Of a stretch of 64,000 nucleotides of DNA, positions 17,107 to 24,955 are shown one piece after another; position 1 is the stretch's first letter, and each line of letters begins with the position of its first letter. The DNA is from Cohaesibacter intestini (GTDB taxonomy: Bacteria > Pseudomonadota > Alphaproteobacteria > Rhizobiales > Cohaesibacteraceae), in NCBI RefSeq assembly GCF_003324485.1, contig NZ_QODK01000002.1, positions 496,001 through 560,000 on the forward strand, read 5' to 3'. A program made the translations under genes and the position numbers. The notes under the pieces were generated by a model. That model was not told the origin of the DNA. It saw only the letters and a list, made by a program, of their open reading frames with translations, and made no database searches.

Positions 17107-17991
17107 TTATTCAGAGATGGGCACCAGAGGATTGCCCACATGACCGGTGAAGGCACCATAAAGGTGCGAGACATGATCAAGACGCTTCTCCGCCTCGTCG
17201 CCGAGCGTCAAAAAGACATCGTTGATCATCAAGTTGCAGAGCAGTGACAAATGGGCCGTTGAATCCCAGAATTGATGAAACTGCGTCGCGACCATGAATT
17301 GTTCGTCACTGTGATCTCCGCCCCAGTCACAGAAATGATCGGTAAACAGACTGACAGCAATGCCGTTGGCCTTGGCTTCCCTTGCCAGAACCAGCGCCTG
17401 ACGCGAATAGCGACGCGCTTCAAAGATTGCCAGACAGCGCTCGCCGTCAGCGGCCAAGAGATCAGCAAAATTGCCGTCCGAGAGATCCAGCAAATGCACG
17501 CCGGGCCGGATATAGGTCAGTTGATGGGCAAAATAGGCAGCCAGACCCCGCTCTGTCTGAAAACCGGAGACAAAAACCTGCGGGCAAAGTGCCAACCGAT
17601 CGACGCATCGTTGCCATGCCTCGGTTCGCGCCAGTTCATAAACAGCAACCAGACTGGCCATTTCCGCCTGCAGTCCGTCTGACAGTCGCTCTTCCCGCTT
17701 GCCCGGAGCAGCCCGCAAGGCATCCAACCGATCCTTGATCAACCAGGGCTGGTCGCCGATGTCGTCCTTGAGATGATCTTTCAGATCCTTCAGATTGGCA
17801 TAGCCAATGGCACGGCAAAAGCGCCCAATGCTCGCCTCGCTCACCTGAACCTTTTCGGCCAGCGACGCAGCTGTCTCGAACGGCAAATCCTTGAAACGAG
17901 CCAGCATGAAACGGGCAATTGCGCAGTGGGATTTTGACCCCACCTGCGCTGCCTCGGTCAGCCGTTCGTAAAGAGAACTGGAATTGCTCAT
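17107..17991 (-). CDS. RpiR/MurR-family transcriptional regulator
   Basis: A 294-residue regulator with an N-terminal RpiR helix-turn-helix (about 20-80: AIARFMLARFKDLPFETAAS, LAEKVQVSEASIGRFCRAIG) and a C-terminal SIS sugar-isomerase fold (about 130-260), of which the phosphosugar-binding part is diverged: FVSGFQTERGLAAYFAHQL replaces the usual G-x-G-x-S motif. RpiR proteins of this kind also regulate amino-acid uptake and catabolic genes. AGAGGTG is just upstream of ATG 17991. Being first in the run, it may control itself and the binding-protein, racemase and GNAT genes behind it. Confidence 0.88.
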   Translation of the reverse strand: MSNSSSLYERLTEAAQVGSKSHCAIARFMLARFKDLPFETAASLAEKVQVSEASIGRFCRAIGYANLKDLKDHLKDDIGDQPWLIKDRLDALRAAPGKREERLSDGLQAEMASLVAVYELARTEAWQRCVDRLALCPQVFVSGFQTERGLAAYFAHQLTYIRPGVHLLDLSDGNFADLLAADGERCLAIFEARRYSRQALVLAREAKANGIAVSLFTDHFCDWGGDHSDEQFMVATQFHQFWDSTAHLSLLCNLMINDVFLTLGDEAEKRLDHVSHLYGAFTGHVGNPLVPISE

Positions 17992-18025
17992 GTCACCTCT
18001 GAGTGTTTTTGCAAGTTTTTCATCA

Positions 18026-18042
18026 TGACATACTAATTGTCA
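18026..18042. promoter_or_regulatory. Dyad in the RpiR promoter region
   Basis: TGACA (18026-18030) and TGTCA (18038-18042) form a perfect dyad with a 7-base centre, 34 bases upstream of the RpiR start. On the minus strand TTGACA at its edge would also serve as a -35 box, so the dyad is well placed for autoregulation. Confidence 0.4.
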
Positions 18043-18227
18043 ATATTCTTTCAAATTTTCTCTCCAGACACACACAGCGCAAAGCGATGCGCAACGGCAA
18101 GCAACAACAGAAAACCCGGTCAATAACTTGATACTATGAAGACAATTGCAAGATCATCCGACGCCCCGCTTCGTAGGCGTGGCTGGCGCTTGAGCGCTGG
18201 TGCAAAAATGGATGGCCCTGAAAACAC

Positions 18228-18262
18228 AAAACCACCCGGCCATGAAGGCAGCAGGTGGTTTG
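18228..18262 (-). terminator. Terminator of tRNA-Leu
   Basis: On the minus strand AAACCACC and GGTGGTTT pair around a 16-base middle that can itself pair partly, followed by TGTGTTTT. It begins about 20 bases beyond the tRNA 3-prime end. Confidence 0.65.
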
Positions 18263-18281
18263 TCAAACCCTTTCGGGTAGA

Positions 18282-18368
18282 TGGTGCGGCCGAGAAGACT
18301 CGAACTTCCACGGGTGTTACCCCACAGCGACCTCAACGCTGCGCGTCTACCAATTCCGCCACGGCCGC
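18282..18368 (-). tRNA. tRNA-Leu(GAG)
   Basis: The minus strand folds into a class II tRNA with acceptor GCGGCCG/CGGCCGC, discriminator A and encoded CCA. The anticodon stem CAGCG/CGCTG encloses the loop TTGAGGT, giving anticodon GAG (codons CUC/CUU). A long variable arm (TGGGGTAACACCCG) and the T arm AGTTCGAGTCT are present. It stands alone, with no neighbouring RNA genes. Confidence 0.95.
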
Positions 18369-18579
18369 AAGCCTTGAACGTCGAAGCGATAATCGCCTCG
18401 TTGGTGGCGTGTAACTAGCAAATTCATTTTGGCCGCACAAGCGTTTAAAGGTGCGATCAACAACAAATGTGGAAAGCGTATGACAGGATACGATTTAATC
18501 GATTTTTCCCAGAGTCCCACTCGCCCAGCAGCACCTCACCCTCTGGAACAGGCAAGCAAGAATGCCTAAATAGATGCTA

Positions 18580-18852
18580 TCAGGTGCCGACGCGGTTGAT
18601 CCCGCGCAATGGTCGCCAGTCGACACTGCGATACAGAACCTTGGTAATCGAAATACCGACTTTTTCGCCGCGCAAAATCACCTGACCAAGCGCCACCGGC
18701 GTGCCATTGGCCTTGATGAGACAATCATCTTCTTCGTTGGCATCCAGTTCGATCACGGCCCCACGCCCCATGCGCAACAGCTGGTGAATGGGGATAGAGG
18801 TCGAGCCGAGCTCAACGGAGATGTCAATTGCGATACTGTCTAGATCTGGCAC
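18580..18852 (-). CDS. Isolated FliN/SpoA-domain protein
   Basis: A 90-residue protein that is almost entirely one SpoA (surface presentation of antigens) domain, as in the C-terminal part of the flagellar switch protein FliN: ISVELGSTSIPIHQLLRMG, then RGAVIELDANEEDD, then LIKANGTPVALGQVILRGEK and VGISITKVL. FliN forms the C ring and transmits CheY signals. No other flagellar gene is nearby and the N-terminal region of full FliN is missing, so it may be a stand-alone SpoA protein. It starts with GTG 18852, preceded by AAGGTGA. The direction is opposite to lipB. Confidence 0.68.
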   Translation of the reverse strand: MPDLDSIAIDISVELGSTSIPIHQLLRMGRGAVIELDANEEDDCLIKANGTPVALGQVILRGEKVGISITKVLYRSVDWRPLRGINRVGT

Positions 18853-18989
18853 GTTTCACCTTTTCCGTGTTTCTCACGGATTGACGATGTCGGACATTAA
18901 CAAAGTGTTATCGCTTATGGTAAATGAAAGCTTAACAAGCGACAGACAATCGTCCGCTCCAGCAAATTGACCACAGATCGAAGCCCCCA

Positions 18990-19715
18990 ATGACCAACAG
19001 CCACATCGACCGCAACGACATTCTGACCAAGCCCGACACCCCTCGACCGATGGCGTCAAAGACCGGAGATGTGGTGGAATGGCTGGTTTCCGACCGACAA
19101 GTCCCCTATCCCGAAGCAATTGCCTTCATGGAACAGAGAATCGAAGCCATTGCGCGCGGAGAGGCCAAAGAATGCGTCTGGTTGCTGGAGCACCCCCCAC
19201 TTTATACCGCCGGAACCAGTGCCGACCCGAGGGATCTGGTGGCACCCGACCGATTCGATGTCTTTGAAACCGGACGGGGCGGCCAATATACCTATCACGG
19301 TCCCGGCCAACGCATTGCCTATGTCATGCTTGATCTGAAGCGCCGGACGCAGGATATACGCCTGTTCGTTGCCAGCCTTGAATCCTGGATCATCAACACC
19401 CTCGCCGCCCACAATATCAAGGGTGAGCGAAGGGAGGATCGTGTTGGCGTCTGGGTGGAGCGGCCGGAAAAAGGCCCCGGCGTTGAGGACAAGATCGCAG
19501 CCATCGGCATTCGGGTCCGCAAATGGGTCACCTTCCACGGCATCAGCCTCAATATTGAGCCAGACCTCGACCATTATGGCGGTATCGTGCCGTGTGGCAT
19601 CGCCAAGCATGGGGTAACGAGCTTCGTCGATCTGGGCTATCCCCTGACCATGAGTGATGTGGACATGACCCTGCGCGAAGAGTTCGAACAACTATTCGGA
19701 GAAACGACCAACTGA
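18990..19715 (+). CDS. lipB: Lipoyl(octanoyl) transferase LipB
   Basis: A 241-residue LipB. The substrate-binding loop [13 protein letters not shown] is at 95-107, the catalytic lysine is Lys-168 in [10 protein letters not shown], and the acyl-thioester cysteine is Cys-202 in [13 protein letters not shown]. It moves octanoyl groups from acyl-carrier protein to the lipoyl domains of 2-oxoacid dehydrogenases and the glycine cleavage H protein, the first step of lipoate synthesis; LipA is not in the window. The N-terminal extension of about 25 residues is longer than in E. coli; a later Met-21 (MASKTGDV) would remove most of it. Confidence 0.93.
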   Translation: MTNSHIDRNDILTKPDTPRPMASKTGDVVEWLVSDRQVPYPEAIAFMEQRIEAIARGEAKECVWLLEHPPLYTAGTSADPRDLVAPDRFDVFETGRGGQYTYHGPGQRIAYVMLDLKRRTQDIRLFVASLESWIINTLAAHNIKGERREDRVGVWVERPEKGPGVEDKIAAIGIRVRKWVTFHGISLNIEPDLDHYGGIVPCGIAKHGVTSFVDLGYPLTMSDVDMTLREEFEQLFGETTN

Positions 19716-19882
19716 CCGGCAATCAGCTGAAATCTCTTAAAAATCAACCCCTGTCACCAAACCGTGCGCCCCCTGTCGATATTAACCACCCGAGCGGAAA
19801 TAAACCCAAGATTGTATTCATTAACGTCTCATTAAGCTAACCTGCAGACGCATCAAGACGCATAGCATATGAGGCAGAAGAG

Positions 19883-20065
19883 ATGATCCGTACATCCATA
19901 ACGGCCTTCTTCGGGGATGAAGACGCATCGGCCGCAATGGAATATATCCTGATCGTGGCGCTCATCAGCGTCGCTTGGCTGTATATCTGGCGGGAATATA
20001 CCGCCGAACTGACTCAGATCTACGATCGACTCGCACGCGACCTGCGCAATGTAAAGATCGGCTGA
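19883..20065 (+). CDS. Flp/TadE-type small pilin-like protein
   Basis: A 60-residue protein with the Flp-family layout: a short basic/acidic N terminus, then DASAAMEYILIVALISVAWLY (prepilin-type hydrophobic helix preceded by the A-x-x-x-E glutamate, here MEY). In Tad pili this glutamate is the fifth residue of the mature pilin. The C-terminal half (YTAELTQIYDRLARDLRN) is amphipathic. No Tad secretion genes, prepilin peptidase or second pilin is nearby, so it is either an orphan pilin used by a system elsewhere or a diverged relative. GAGGCAGAAGAG precedes ATG 19883 and a strong terminator follows. Confidence 0.65.
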   Translation: MIRTSITAFFGDEDASAAMEYILIVALISVAWLYIWREYTAELTQIYDRLARDLRNVKIG

Positions 20066-20075
20066 GATATGAAAG

Positions 20076-20097
20076 GCCCGGCTTTGCCGGGCTTTTT
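20076..20097 (+). terminator. Intrinsic terminator of the Flp-like gene
   Basis: GCCCGGC (20076-20082), TTT loop, GCCGGGC (20086-20092), then T5. It is a textbook intrinsic terminator 10 bases after the stop codon and separates the small gene from folP. Confidence 0.93.
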
Positions 20098-20205
20098 CTG
20101 TGCGCCTGTCTTTCCACCATCCCCACCTTTGCGTCTGTTGTTGTTGGGTCCGGAGCGGGGATGCGCTAACAATGAAGCATCACAGGACAGAATAAGGAAA
20201 GCAAG

Positions 20206-21048
20206 ATGCCGGGTCTTGATGCCGCACGCCCGTTGGGTCCGATCCAATGGCGCCCCAGCCAGATGCCCCTGATCATGGGCATCATCAATGTCACACCGGA
20301 TTCTTTTTCCGATGGCGGCCAGTTTATCGCCGCAGATGCCGCCCTCGCCCATGCCCGGCAACTGGCAGACCAAGGGGCACATATTCTCGACATTGGTGGT
20401 GAATCGACCCGTCCAGATGCCACGCCGGTCAACGAATCCGAAGAGTTGGCGCGGGTACTGCCAGCCATTCGCGCGATTATCGAGCAGGATCTCGGCTGCG
20501 CCTTGTCGATTGACACTTACAAGGCCAACGTCGCGGCCAAGGCGCTCGAAGCGGGCGTTCATATCGTCAATGATGTCTGGGGGCTTCAACGCGATCCAGA
20601 CATCGCCAAGGCTGCGGCGGACCATCAGGCCCCGGTCATCATCAACCACTGGGAAACCGAAAAGCAGGCTGGCCTCGGCCTGATTGACCAGATGAAAGCC
20701 TTCTTTGATCGCTCCATCGCCATCGCTCAGGCAGCAGGCCTGTCCGAAGACCGTATCATCCTTGACCCCGGCATCGGTTTTGGCAAGGATCTTGATGACA
20801 ATCTGGTCATCCTCAATGGCCTTGAAACCCTGATCGGCTGGGGCTATCCCTTGCTGATCGGCACCTCACGCAAGCGGTTTATCGGAGCCCTGACGGGGCG
20901 CGAAGCGCAAGACCGCGTCCATGGAACTGTGGCCTCCAATGTTCTGGCATTGGAAAAAGGGGCTTCCATCTTCCGCGTCCATGACGTCGCCGCCCACAAA
21001 GACGCCCTCGCTGTCGCAGGTGCCATTCTCAACCCTCAAGGGAGCTGA
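20206..21048 (+). CDS. folP: Dihydropteroate synthase
   Basis: A 280-residue TIM-barrel DHPS. Conserved motifs in order: MGIINVTPDSFSDGG (24-38), ILDIGGESTRPDA, SIDTYKANVA, IVNDVWGL, ILDPGIGFGKDLDDN, GTSRKRFIGALTGR and the final FRVHDV. It joins 6-hydroxymethyl-dihydropterin diphosphate with p-aminobenzoate in folate synthesis and is the sulfonamide target. AAGGAAAG sits upstream of ATG 20206. folB follows four bases after the stop, so the folate genes form one unit. Confidence 0.97.
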   Translation: MPGLDAARPLGPIQWRPSQMPLIMGIINVTPDSFSDGGQFIAADAALAHARQLADQGAHILDIGGESTRPDATPVNESEELARVLPAIRAIIEQDLGCALSIDTYKANVAAKALEAGVHIVNDVWGLQRDPDIAKAAADHQAPVIINHWETEKQAGLGLIDQMKAFFDRSIAIAQAAGLSEDRIILDPGIGFGKDLDDNLVILNGLETLIGWGYPLLIGTSRKRFIGALTGREAQDRVHGTVASNVLALEKGASIFRVHDVAAHKDALAVAGAILNPQGS

Positions 21049-21052
21049 TTCC

Positions 21053-21427
21053 ATGGATCGAATCATTCTTAGAGATCTTGCCTTCTTTGCCTATCACGGG
21101 GTCTATCAGGAGGAAGCAAGCCTTGGTCAGCGCTTCTACTTCGATCTCGACTGCTTCCTCGACCTTCGCCCAGCTGGTAAAAGTGACGATGATGGTGATA
21201 CCGTACGCTATGACCATATTGCAAAGCGTGTCGAGACCATCGTCACAGAGCGCCGCTTTCAACTGATTGAAGCGCTGGCAGAAGCCGTGGCGGAAGACCT
21301 GCTTCGGAATATGGACAAAATCGAGGCCATTCGCGTCAAGGTACGCAAGCCCGAAGCTCCGATCCCGGCCATTGTCAAAGACATTGCCGTCGAGATCAAT
21401 CGCACACGCAAGGATTATGACCTATGA
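21053..21427 (+). CDS. folB: Dihydroneopterin aldolase
   Basis: A 124-residue FolB with the characteristic start ILRDLAFFAYHGVYQEEASLGQRF, a RYDHIAKRVETIV block and the C-terminal VRVKVRKPEAPIPAIVKD-like segment IRVKVRKPEAPIPAIV. The catalytic lysine is in VRKPEAP, with Glu in YQEE and Tyr in VRYDHI completing the site. It converts 7,8-dihydroneopterin to 6-hydroxymethyl-dihydropterin plus glycolaldehyde, directly supplying folK. ATG 21053 follows AGGGAG; the stop overlaps the folK start as ATGA. Confidence 0.95.
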   Translation: MDRIILRDLAFFAYHGVYQEEASLGQRFYFDLDCFLDLRPAGKSDDDGDTVRYDHIAKRVETIVTERRFQLIEALAEAVAEDLLRNMDKIEAIRVKVRKPEAPIPAIVKDIAVEINRTRKDYDL

Positions 21428-21924
21428 GTGAGAAAGCCCAGAAGGTGGAAGCATTCATCAGCCTTGGAGGCAATATCGGCGATCCTTCCATAGCCATTGA
21501 AGATGCGTTGACCGCTTTGGCCGGCAAGCCCGGCGTCACAGTTACCACGCGCTCACGCTTTTACCGCACCCCACCATGGGGCAAGACAGATCAGTCCGAA
21601 TTCGTCAATGCCTGTGCCGGGGTCAAAACCACCCTGACCCCGACAGAGCTACTGAAAACCTGTCTGGAAGTGGAAACCAGCATGGGCCGCGTGCGCGAAG
21701 AACGTTGGGGGCCGCGGATCATCGATCTCGATATTCTCACCTATGGGGATGTCACAATGGATGATCCGGATCTGACGCTGCCCCATCCTTATCTGACGGA
21801 ACGGGCCTTTGTTCTGGTGCCTCTGAAAGACATTGCTCCGGATTTCCAGCTCAATGGAACAGACATCAGTGCGATGCTCGAGAAGCTCGACACCTCCGAG
21901 ATTGTCGCCATGGATCAGTATTAG
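21424..21924 (+). CDS. folK: 2-amino-4-hydroxy-6-hydroxymethyldihydropteridine pyrophosphokinase
   Basis: A 166-residue HPPK. ISLGGNIGDP near the N terminus (usual form SLGSN, so Ser to Gly here), RFYRTPPWGKTDQSEFVNA, and WGPRIIDLDILTYGD, which carries the two magnesium-binding aspartates, are all in place; LPHPYLTERAFVLVPL ends the core. It phosphorylates the pterin made by FolB and hands it to FolP. Its start overlaps the folB stop by four bases, implying coupled translation. Confidence 0.95.
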   Translation: MSEKAQKVEAFISLGGNIGDPSIAIEDALTALAGKPGVTVTTRSRFYRTPPWGKTDQSEFVNACAGVKTTLTPTELLKTCLEVETSMGRVREERWGPRIIDLDILTYGDVTMDDPDLTLPHPYLTERAFVLVPLKDIAPDFQLNGTDISAMLEKLDTSEIVAMDQY

Positions 21925-21950
21925 AGATTAGCTCTGGCCACCACCATCAA

Positions 21951-21973
21951 ACGGGGCTGACAGTCAGCCCCGT
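21951..21973. terminator. Perfect 23-bp palindrome between folK and the ATP12 gene
   Basis: ACGGGGCTGAC (21951-21961) and GTCAGCCCCGT (21963-21973) are exact inverted repeats around one base. It overlaps the last codons and stop of the ATP12 gene and lies 26 bases past the folK stop, so it probably ends both convergent transcripts, although only short T tracts flank it. Confidence 0.6.
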
Positions 21974-22791
21974 AGCGCGTCCAGCACGAGGATGGCAGCA
22001 TCGAAATCCGCGCGACGGAAGACGCGCCTCTTGGTGGCTTCCTCGTCTTCGCCCCACATTTCAATATTCCAGTCCTCATCAACCATCGCAGCCGCCCATG
22101 TGGCATCCGAGGTCAAAAAGCCCTTCCAGAAGGCATAGGGCAACAAGACCGAACCGGTGATTGTCATCATGGTGTGAAGCGCTGCCAGCTGAAAGATATC
22201 CAACCCCTGCCATTCGGCCCGCAGGGCCTGCCCCATGACCGGGCTCTGCTCCACCGCCATGATGCCGTTCGCCTGAACGAAACGCCCGCCCAGCGGCTCC
22301 TCAACCCATTTCAGCACGGGTTGCCAAAGCGTCTGTTGCCGATCGACCAGTCGCTCAGGGTGGGTTGCCGGGTAACAGATGAAGTCGTGATTGAGATAGG
22401 ATACAATCTCGTCAAGCATCGCCTCGCGCGCATCCTCCACCCCATCGATGGTGGAATTGACCAGACGGGTCAGAGGCATGGTCGCAGGGTCAATCTTGTC
22501 TGTCTGGGCGTCCCACTCGCTCGCCAGTGCCCTGGCAATTGCCTCGCACGGCACAGACACCTGATGTTTCGCAGGGCTTCGGATCGGCCGACCATCCAGC
22601 AAAACCCGATGACCACCCTCCTCATCGGCAGCGATGGACACAGCCTTGTAGAAGCGCTTGGGCAAGGGTGTTTTCATCACTTCCTTGGCCCGCATCATCG
22701 GATTTGTGGTGCTGTCCTGCTGCCCCGGAACAAAGTCCCCAAACAGGGCCTGAACCGCATCAGGATCGGTGGAATTTTCCTTGTCCGACAT
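21964..22791 (-). CDS. ATP12-family F1-ATPase assembly chaperone
   Basis: A 275-residue protein of the ATP12 family. Core blocks: KRFYKAVSIAADEEGGHRVL, LDGRPIRSPAKHQVSVP, ASEWDAQTDKIDPATMPLTR, the family-typical YPATHPERLVDRQQTLWQPV and LDIFQLAALHTMMTITGSVLLP. In mitochondria ATP12 binds the F1 alpha subunit before assembly; alphaproteobacterial homologues are thought to do the same. The frame is open to 22968, but AGAGGA lies six bases before ATG 22791 and the upstream part is a shadow of the HAD gene. Last gene of the minus-strand run that starts at the DegP-like protease. Confidence 0.88.
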   Translation of the reverse strand: MSDKENSTDPDAVQALFGDFVPGQQDSTTNPMMRAKEVMKTPLPKRFYKAVSIAADEEGGHRVLLDGRPIRSPAKHQVSVPCEAIARALASEWDAQTDKIDPATMPLTRLVNSTIDGVEDAREAMLDEIVSYLNHDFICYPATHPERLVDRQQTLWQPVLKWVEEPLGGRFVQANGIMAVEQSPVMGQALRAEWQGLDIFQLAALHTMMTITGSVLLPYAFWKGFLTSDATWAAAMVDEDWNIEMWGEDEEATKRRVFRRADFDAAILVLDALRG

Positions 22792-22822
22792 GACCATTCC
22801 TCTTCTTGTCCGATTGTAGCTG

Positions 22823-23485
22823 TCAGAGTGAGCGCAGCAGCTGATCAAGCGCGGCATAATCATCCACCAGATGATGAGCGCCAGCGGCCCGCAACTCCAC
22901 AGCCGGATGATAGCCCCAGGTGACACCGACACCGCGCACCCCAGCACTGACCGCCATTTCGATATCATAGCTGGTGTCGCCGATCATCACCGTATCCTCT
23001 GGCGCGACACCGGTCTCGGCCATGGCCTGCAGGATCATGCCCGGATTGGGTTTTGACGGCGCGCGATCAGCGGTTTGGACAGTGACGAAATGATCGTGCC
23101 AGCCGAAGCTGTCAAACAGATGCAGCACGCCACGATAAGCCTTGCCCGTCGCGATACCCAAAAGATAAGTCTCTTCCGCGGCCAGAGCCTCGATCACCTC
23201 TTTCGCACCCTCATAGAGATGCTCGATCGCATCGCCACCTTCTCGCTTGGCGATGACAAAATCCTTGTAGCTGTTGACCAGCAAATCCCGCGCTTCCACA
23301 GCGATCCCCGGTGACAGTCGCTCAACCGCCTGCGGCAAGGACAGGCCGATAATCGACAGGGTTGCCGCTTCGCCCGGGGACGGCAAATCATGCAGACGGT
23401 AGGCGTGCTCCATGCCCTCGACAATGGTATGCGCGCTGTCGACGATGGTGCCGTCGCAGTCAAAGATAAACAGCTTGAGGCTCAT
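22823..23485 (-). CDS. HAD-family phosphatase (Gph-like)
   Basis: A 220-residue HAD hydrolase of subfamily IA. Motif I is FIFDCDGTIVDS at the N terminus with nucleophile and acid Asp-9 and Asp-11, motif II lies in LLGIATGK, and motifs III and IV are SKPNPGMI and MIGDTSYDIEMAVSAG. An alpha-helical cap (about 17-85) gives phosphoglycolate-phosphatase-like architecture; the real substrate is unknown. ATG 23485 has AAGG nine bases upstream; ATG 23491 is an alternative. HAD genes of this kind often adjoin rluC in alphaproteobacteria, as here. Confidence 0.87.
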   Translation of the reverse strand: MSLKLFIFDCDGTIVDSAHTIVEGMEHAYRLHDLPSPGEAATLSIIGLSLPQAVERLSPGIAVEARDLLVNSYKDFVIAKREGGDAIEHLYEGAKEVIEALAAEETYLLGIATGKAYRGVLHLFDSFGWHDHFVTVQTADRAPSKPNPGMILQAMAETGVAPEDTVMIGDTSYDIEMAVSAGVRGVGVTWGYHPAVELRAAGAHHLVDDYAALDQLLRSL

Positions 23486-23543
23486 GCTCATGATCCTTGG
23501 GAAAGGGTCCTAATCGATTACAGGCGGCAAAGAGAATGGGCAA

Positions 23544-24557
23544 TCAATTCTCGTTGCCCAGCTCATCCTCGATGTCTGGATCATAGTTGGAAACGTCAAA
23601 GCCGAGCAGGTTCCAGCTCTGCTGCATATGTTGAGGCAATGGCGCGGTCACATCCAGAATGCCGCCTTTTGGGTGCGGAATGCGGATCCGTCGCGCATGC
23701 AGATGCAGCTTGTTCTGAATACCGCCGGGCAGTTCCCAATTATCGATGTTGAAATATTTTGGGTCGCCGATGATCGGACATTCCATATAGGCGGCATGCA
23801 CACGCAGCTGGTGGGTCCGGCCCGTGACGGGCTTCAACGTCAGCCAGGACAATTTCTGCCCGGACTGTTCCACCACCGAGTAATGGGTCACGGCATGCTG
23901 CGCCCCATCATCCCCATGACGGGCAATCCGCATGCGGTCGCCATCTTCTGCCTGATATTTCGCAACATAGGTGGACACCCGCGCCTGTTTTGGCTTGGGC
24001 ACACCACGCACCAACGCCCAATAGGTTTTCTGTGTCGAACGCTCGCGAAAGGCCTTGGTCAGGGCCGTTGCAACAGAGCGTCTGCGCGCCACCACCAGCA
24101 CACCGGACGTATCCCGGTCAAGACGATGCACAAGGCGCGGCTTCTGCCCGTGCTTGTCCCGCAGGGATTCCAGCATCCCGTCCACATGACGGCTCATGCC
24201 AGAGCCGCCCTGCACTGCCAATCCGGCTGGCTTGTTGAAGACATAGATATCCTTGTCTTCATAAAGCAGGACCGATTTGAGAAAATCTTCATCCCGGTCA
24301 TCAACCCGCGGCATAGCCCGCTTCGGTGCGGCATTGGTGGATTTCTCATCGGTCGCCAGCGGCGGAATACGGACCTGTTGGCCCTTCATCAAACGCATGT
24401 TGGTCTTCACGCGCTTGCCATCCACCCTCACCTGCCCGGTGCGCATCAGTTTCTGCAACTGACCAAAGGACAGACCCGGATAATGCTCCTTGAACCAGCG
24501 GTCCAGACGCATCCCGTCTTCATCCCCGGTCACGTCTCGATTTTGTATGGTCGCCAT
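23544..24557 (-). CDS. rluC: RluA-family 23S rRNA pseudouridine synthase, RluC-like
   Basis: A 337-residue pseudouridine synthase with an N-terminal S4 RNA-binding domain (about 16-75: MRLDRWFKEHYPGLSFGQLQ, then RTGQVRVDGKRV) and the RluA catalytic domain. The catalytic aspartate is in LVHRLDRDTSGVLVVARR and the KPAGLAVQGG motif precedes it. It isomerises uridines in 23S rRNA; by size and S4 domain it is most like RluC, but RluD-type specificity cannot be excluded. It is separated from crcB by 20 bases on the same strand. Confidence 0.88.
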   Translation of the reverse strand: MATIQNRDVTGDEDGMRLDRWFKEHYPGLSFGQLQKLMRTGQVRVDGKRVKTNMRLMKGQQVRIPPLATDEKSTNAAPKRAMPRVDDRDEDFLKSVLLYEDKDIYVFNKPAGLAVQGGSGMSRHVDGMLESLRDKHGQKPRLVHRLDRDTSGVLVVARRRSVATALTKAFRERSTQKTYWALVRGVPKPKQARVSTYVAKYQAEDGDRMRIARHGDDGAQHAVTHYSVVEQSGQKLSWLTLKPVTGRTHQLRVHAAYMECPIIGDPKYFNIDNWELPGGIQNKLHLHARRIRIPHPKGGILDVTAPLPQHMQQSWNLLGFDVSNYDPDIEDELGNEN

Positions 24558-24577
24558 TGCCTCTCAGACCCTCTCGT

Positions 24578-24955
24578 CTATACCAGCGCCCGTGCCACGC
24601 TCAGTCCCGCGAAAAGCGCCACAATAGCCCCGGCAAGGGACAATGCAACATAAAAAAGGGCCAACCCCATCTGCCCGCGTTCTGTGAGCACCACAACATC
24701 AAGGGAAAAGGTGGAAAAGGTGGTAAAACCGCCCAAAAGCCCGGTTGTCAGCAGCAATCGGACCTCGGTGCTGGCCTGAAACCGCAGCGCCAAAAGCTCA
24801 ATCAAAAGCCCCATCAGGAAAGAACCCGAGATATTGCAAATCATGGTGCCATAGGGAAAGCCACTGCCAAAGGTACGCAGGGCAATCATGCCGACCAGAT
24901 GGCGCATGCTGGCACCCGCGGCCCCTCCCAGCGCGACAAGGAGAAAGTGATTCAT
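24578..24955 (-). CDS. crcB: Fluoride channel CrcB/Fluc
   Basis: A 125-residue protein with four membrane helices. Fluc signatures: LGGAAGASMRHLVG at the start, FPYGTMICNISGSFLMG (the conserved asparagine of the pore), and GLLGGFTTFSTFS (the phenylalanine box and sodium site). Fluc subunits pair as antiparallel dimers and release fluoride from the cytoplasm. ATG 24955 overlaps the rarA stop as ATGA. No fluoride riboswitch is visible because the gene is embedded in the protease-rarA run. Confidence 0.93.
   Translation of the reverse strand: MNHFLLVALGGAAGASMRHLVGMIALRTFGSGFPYGTMICNISGSFLMGLLIELLALRFQASTEVRLLLTTGLLGGFTTFSTFSLDVVVLTERGQMGLALFYVALSLAGAIVALFAGLSVARALV

Noticed and set aside
22792-22968. 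Upstream extension of the ATP12 gene by 59 codons
   Set aside because: The extra sequence overlaps the HAD gene, is unlike ATP12 N termini, and ATG 22791 has a proper ribosome-binding site.
24578-24955. A fluoride riboswitch ahead of crcB
   Set aside because: The gene start overlaps the rarA stop, so there is no leader in which such an element could sit.
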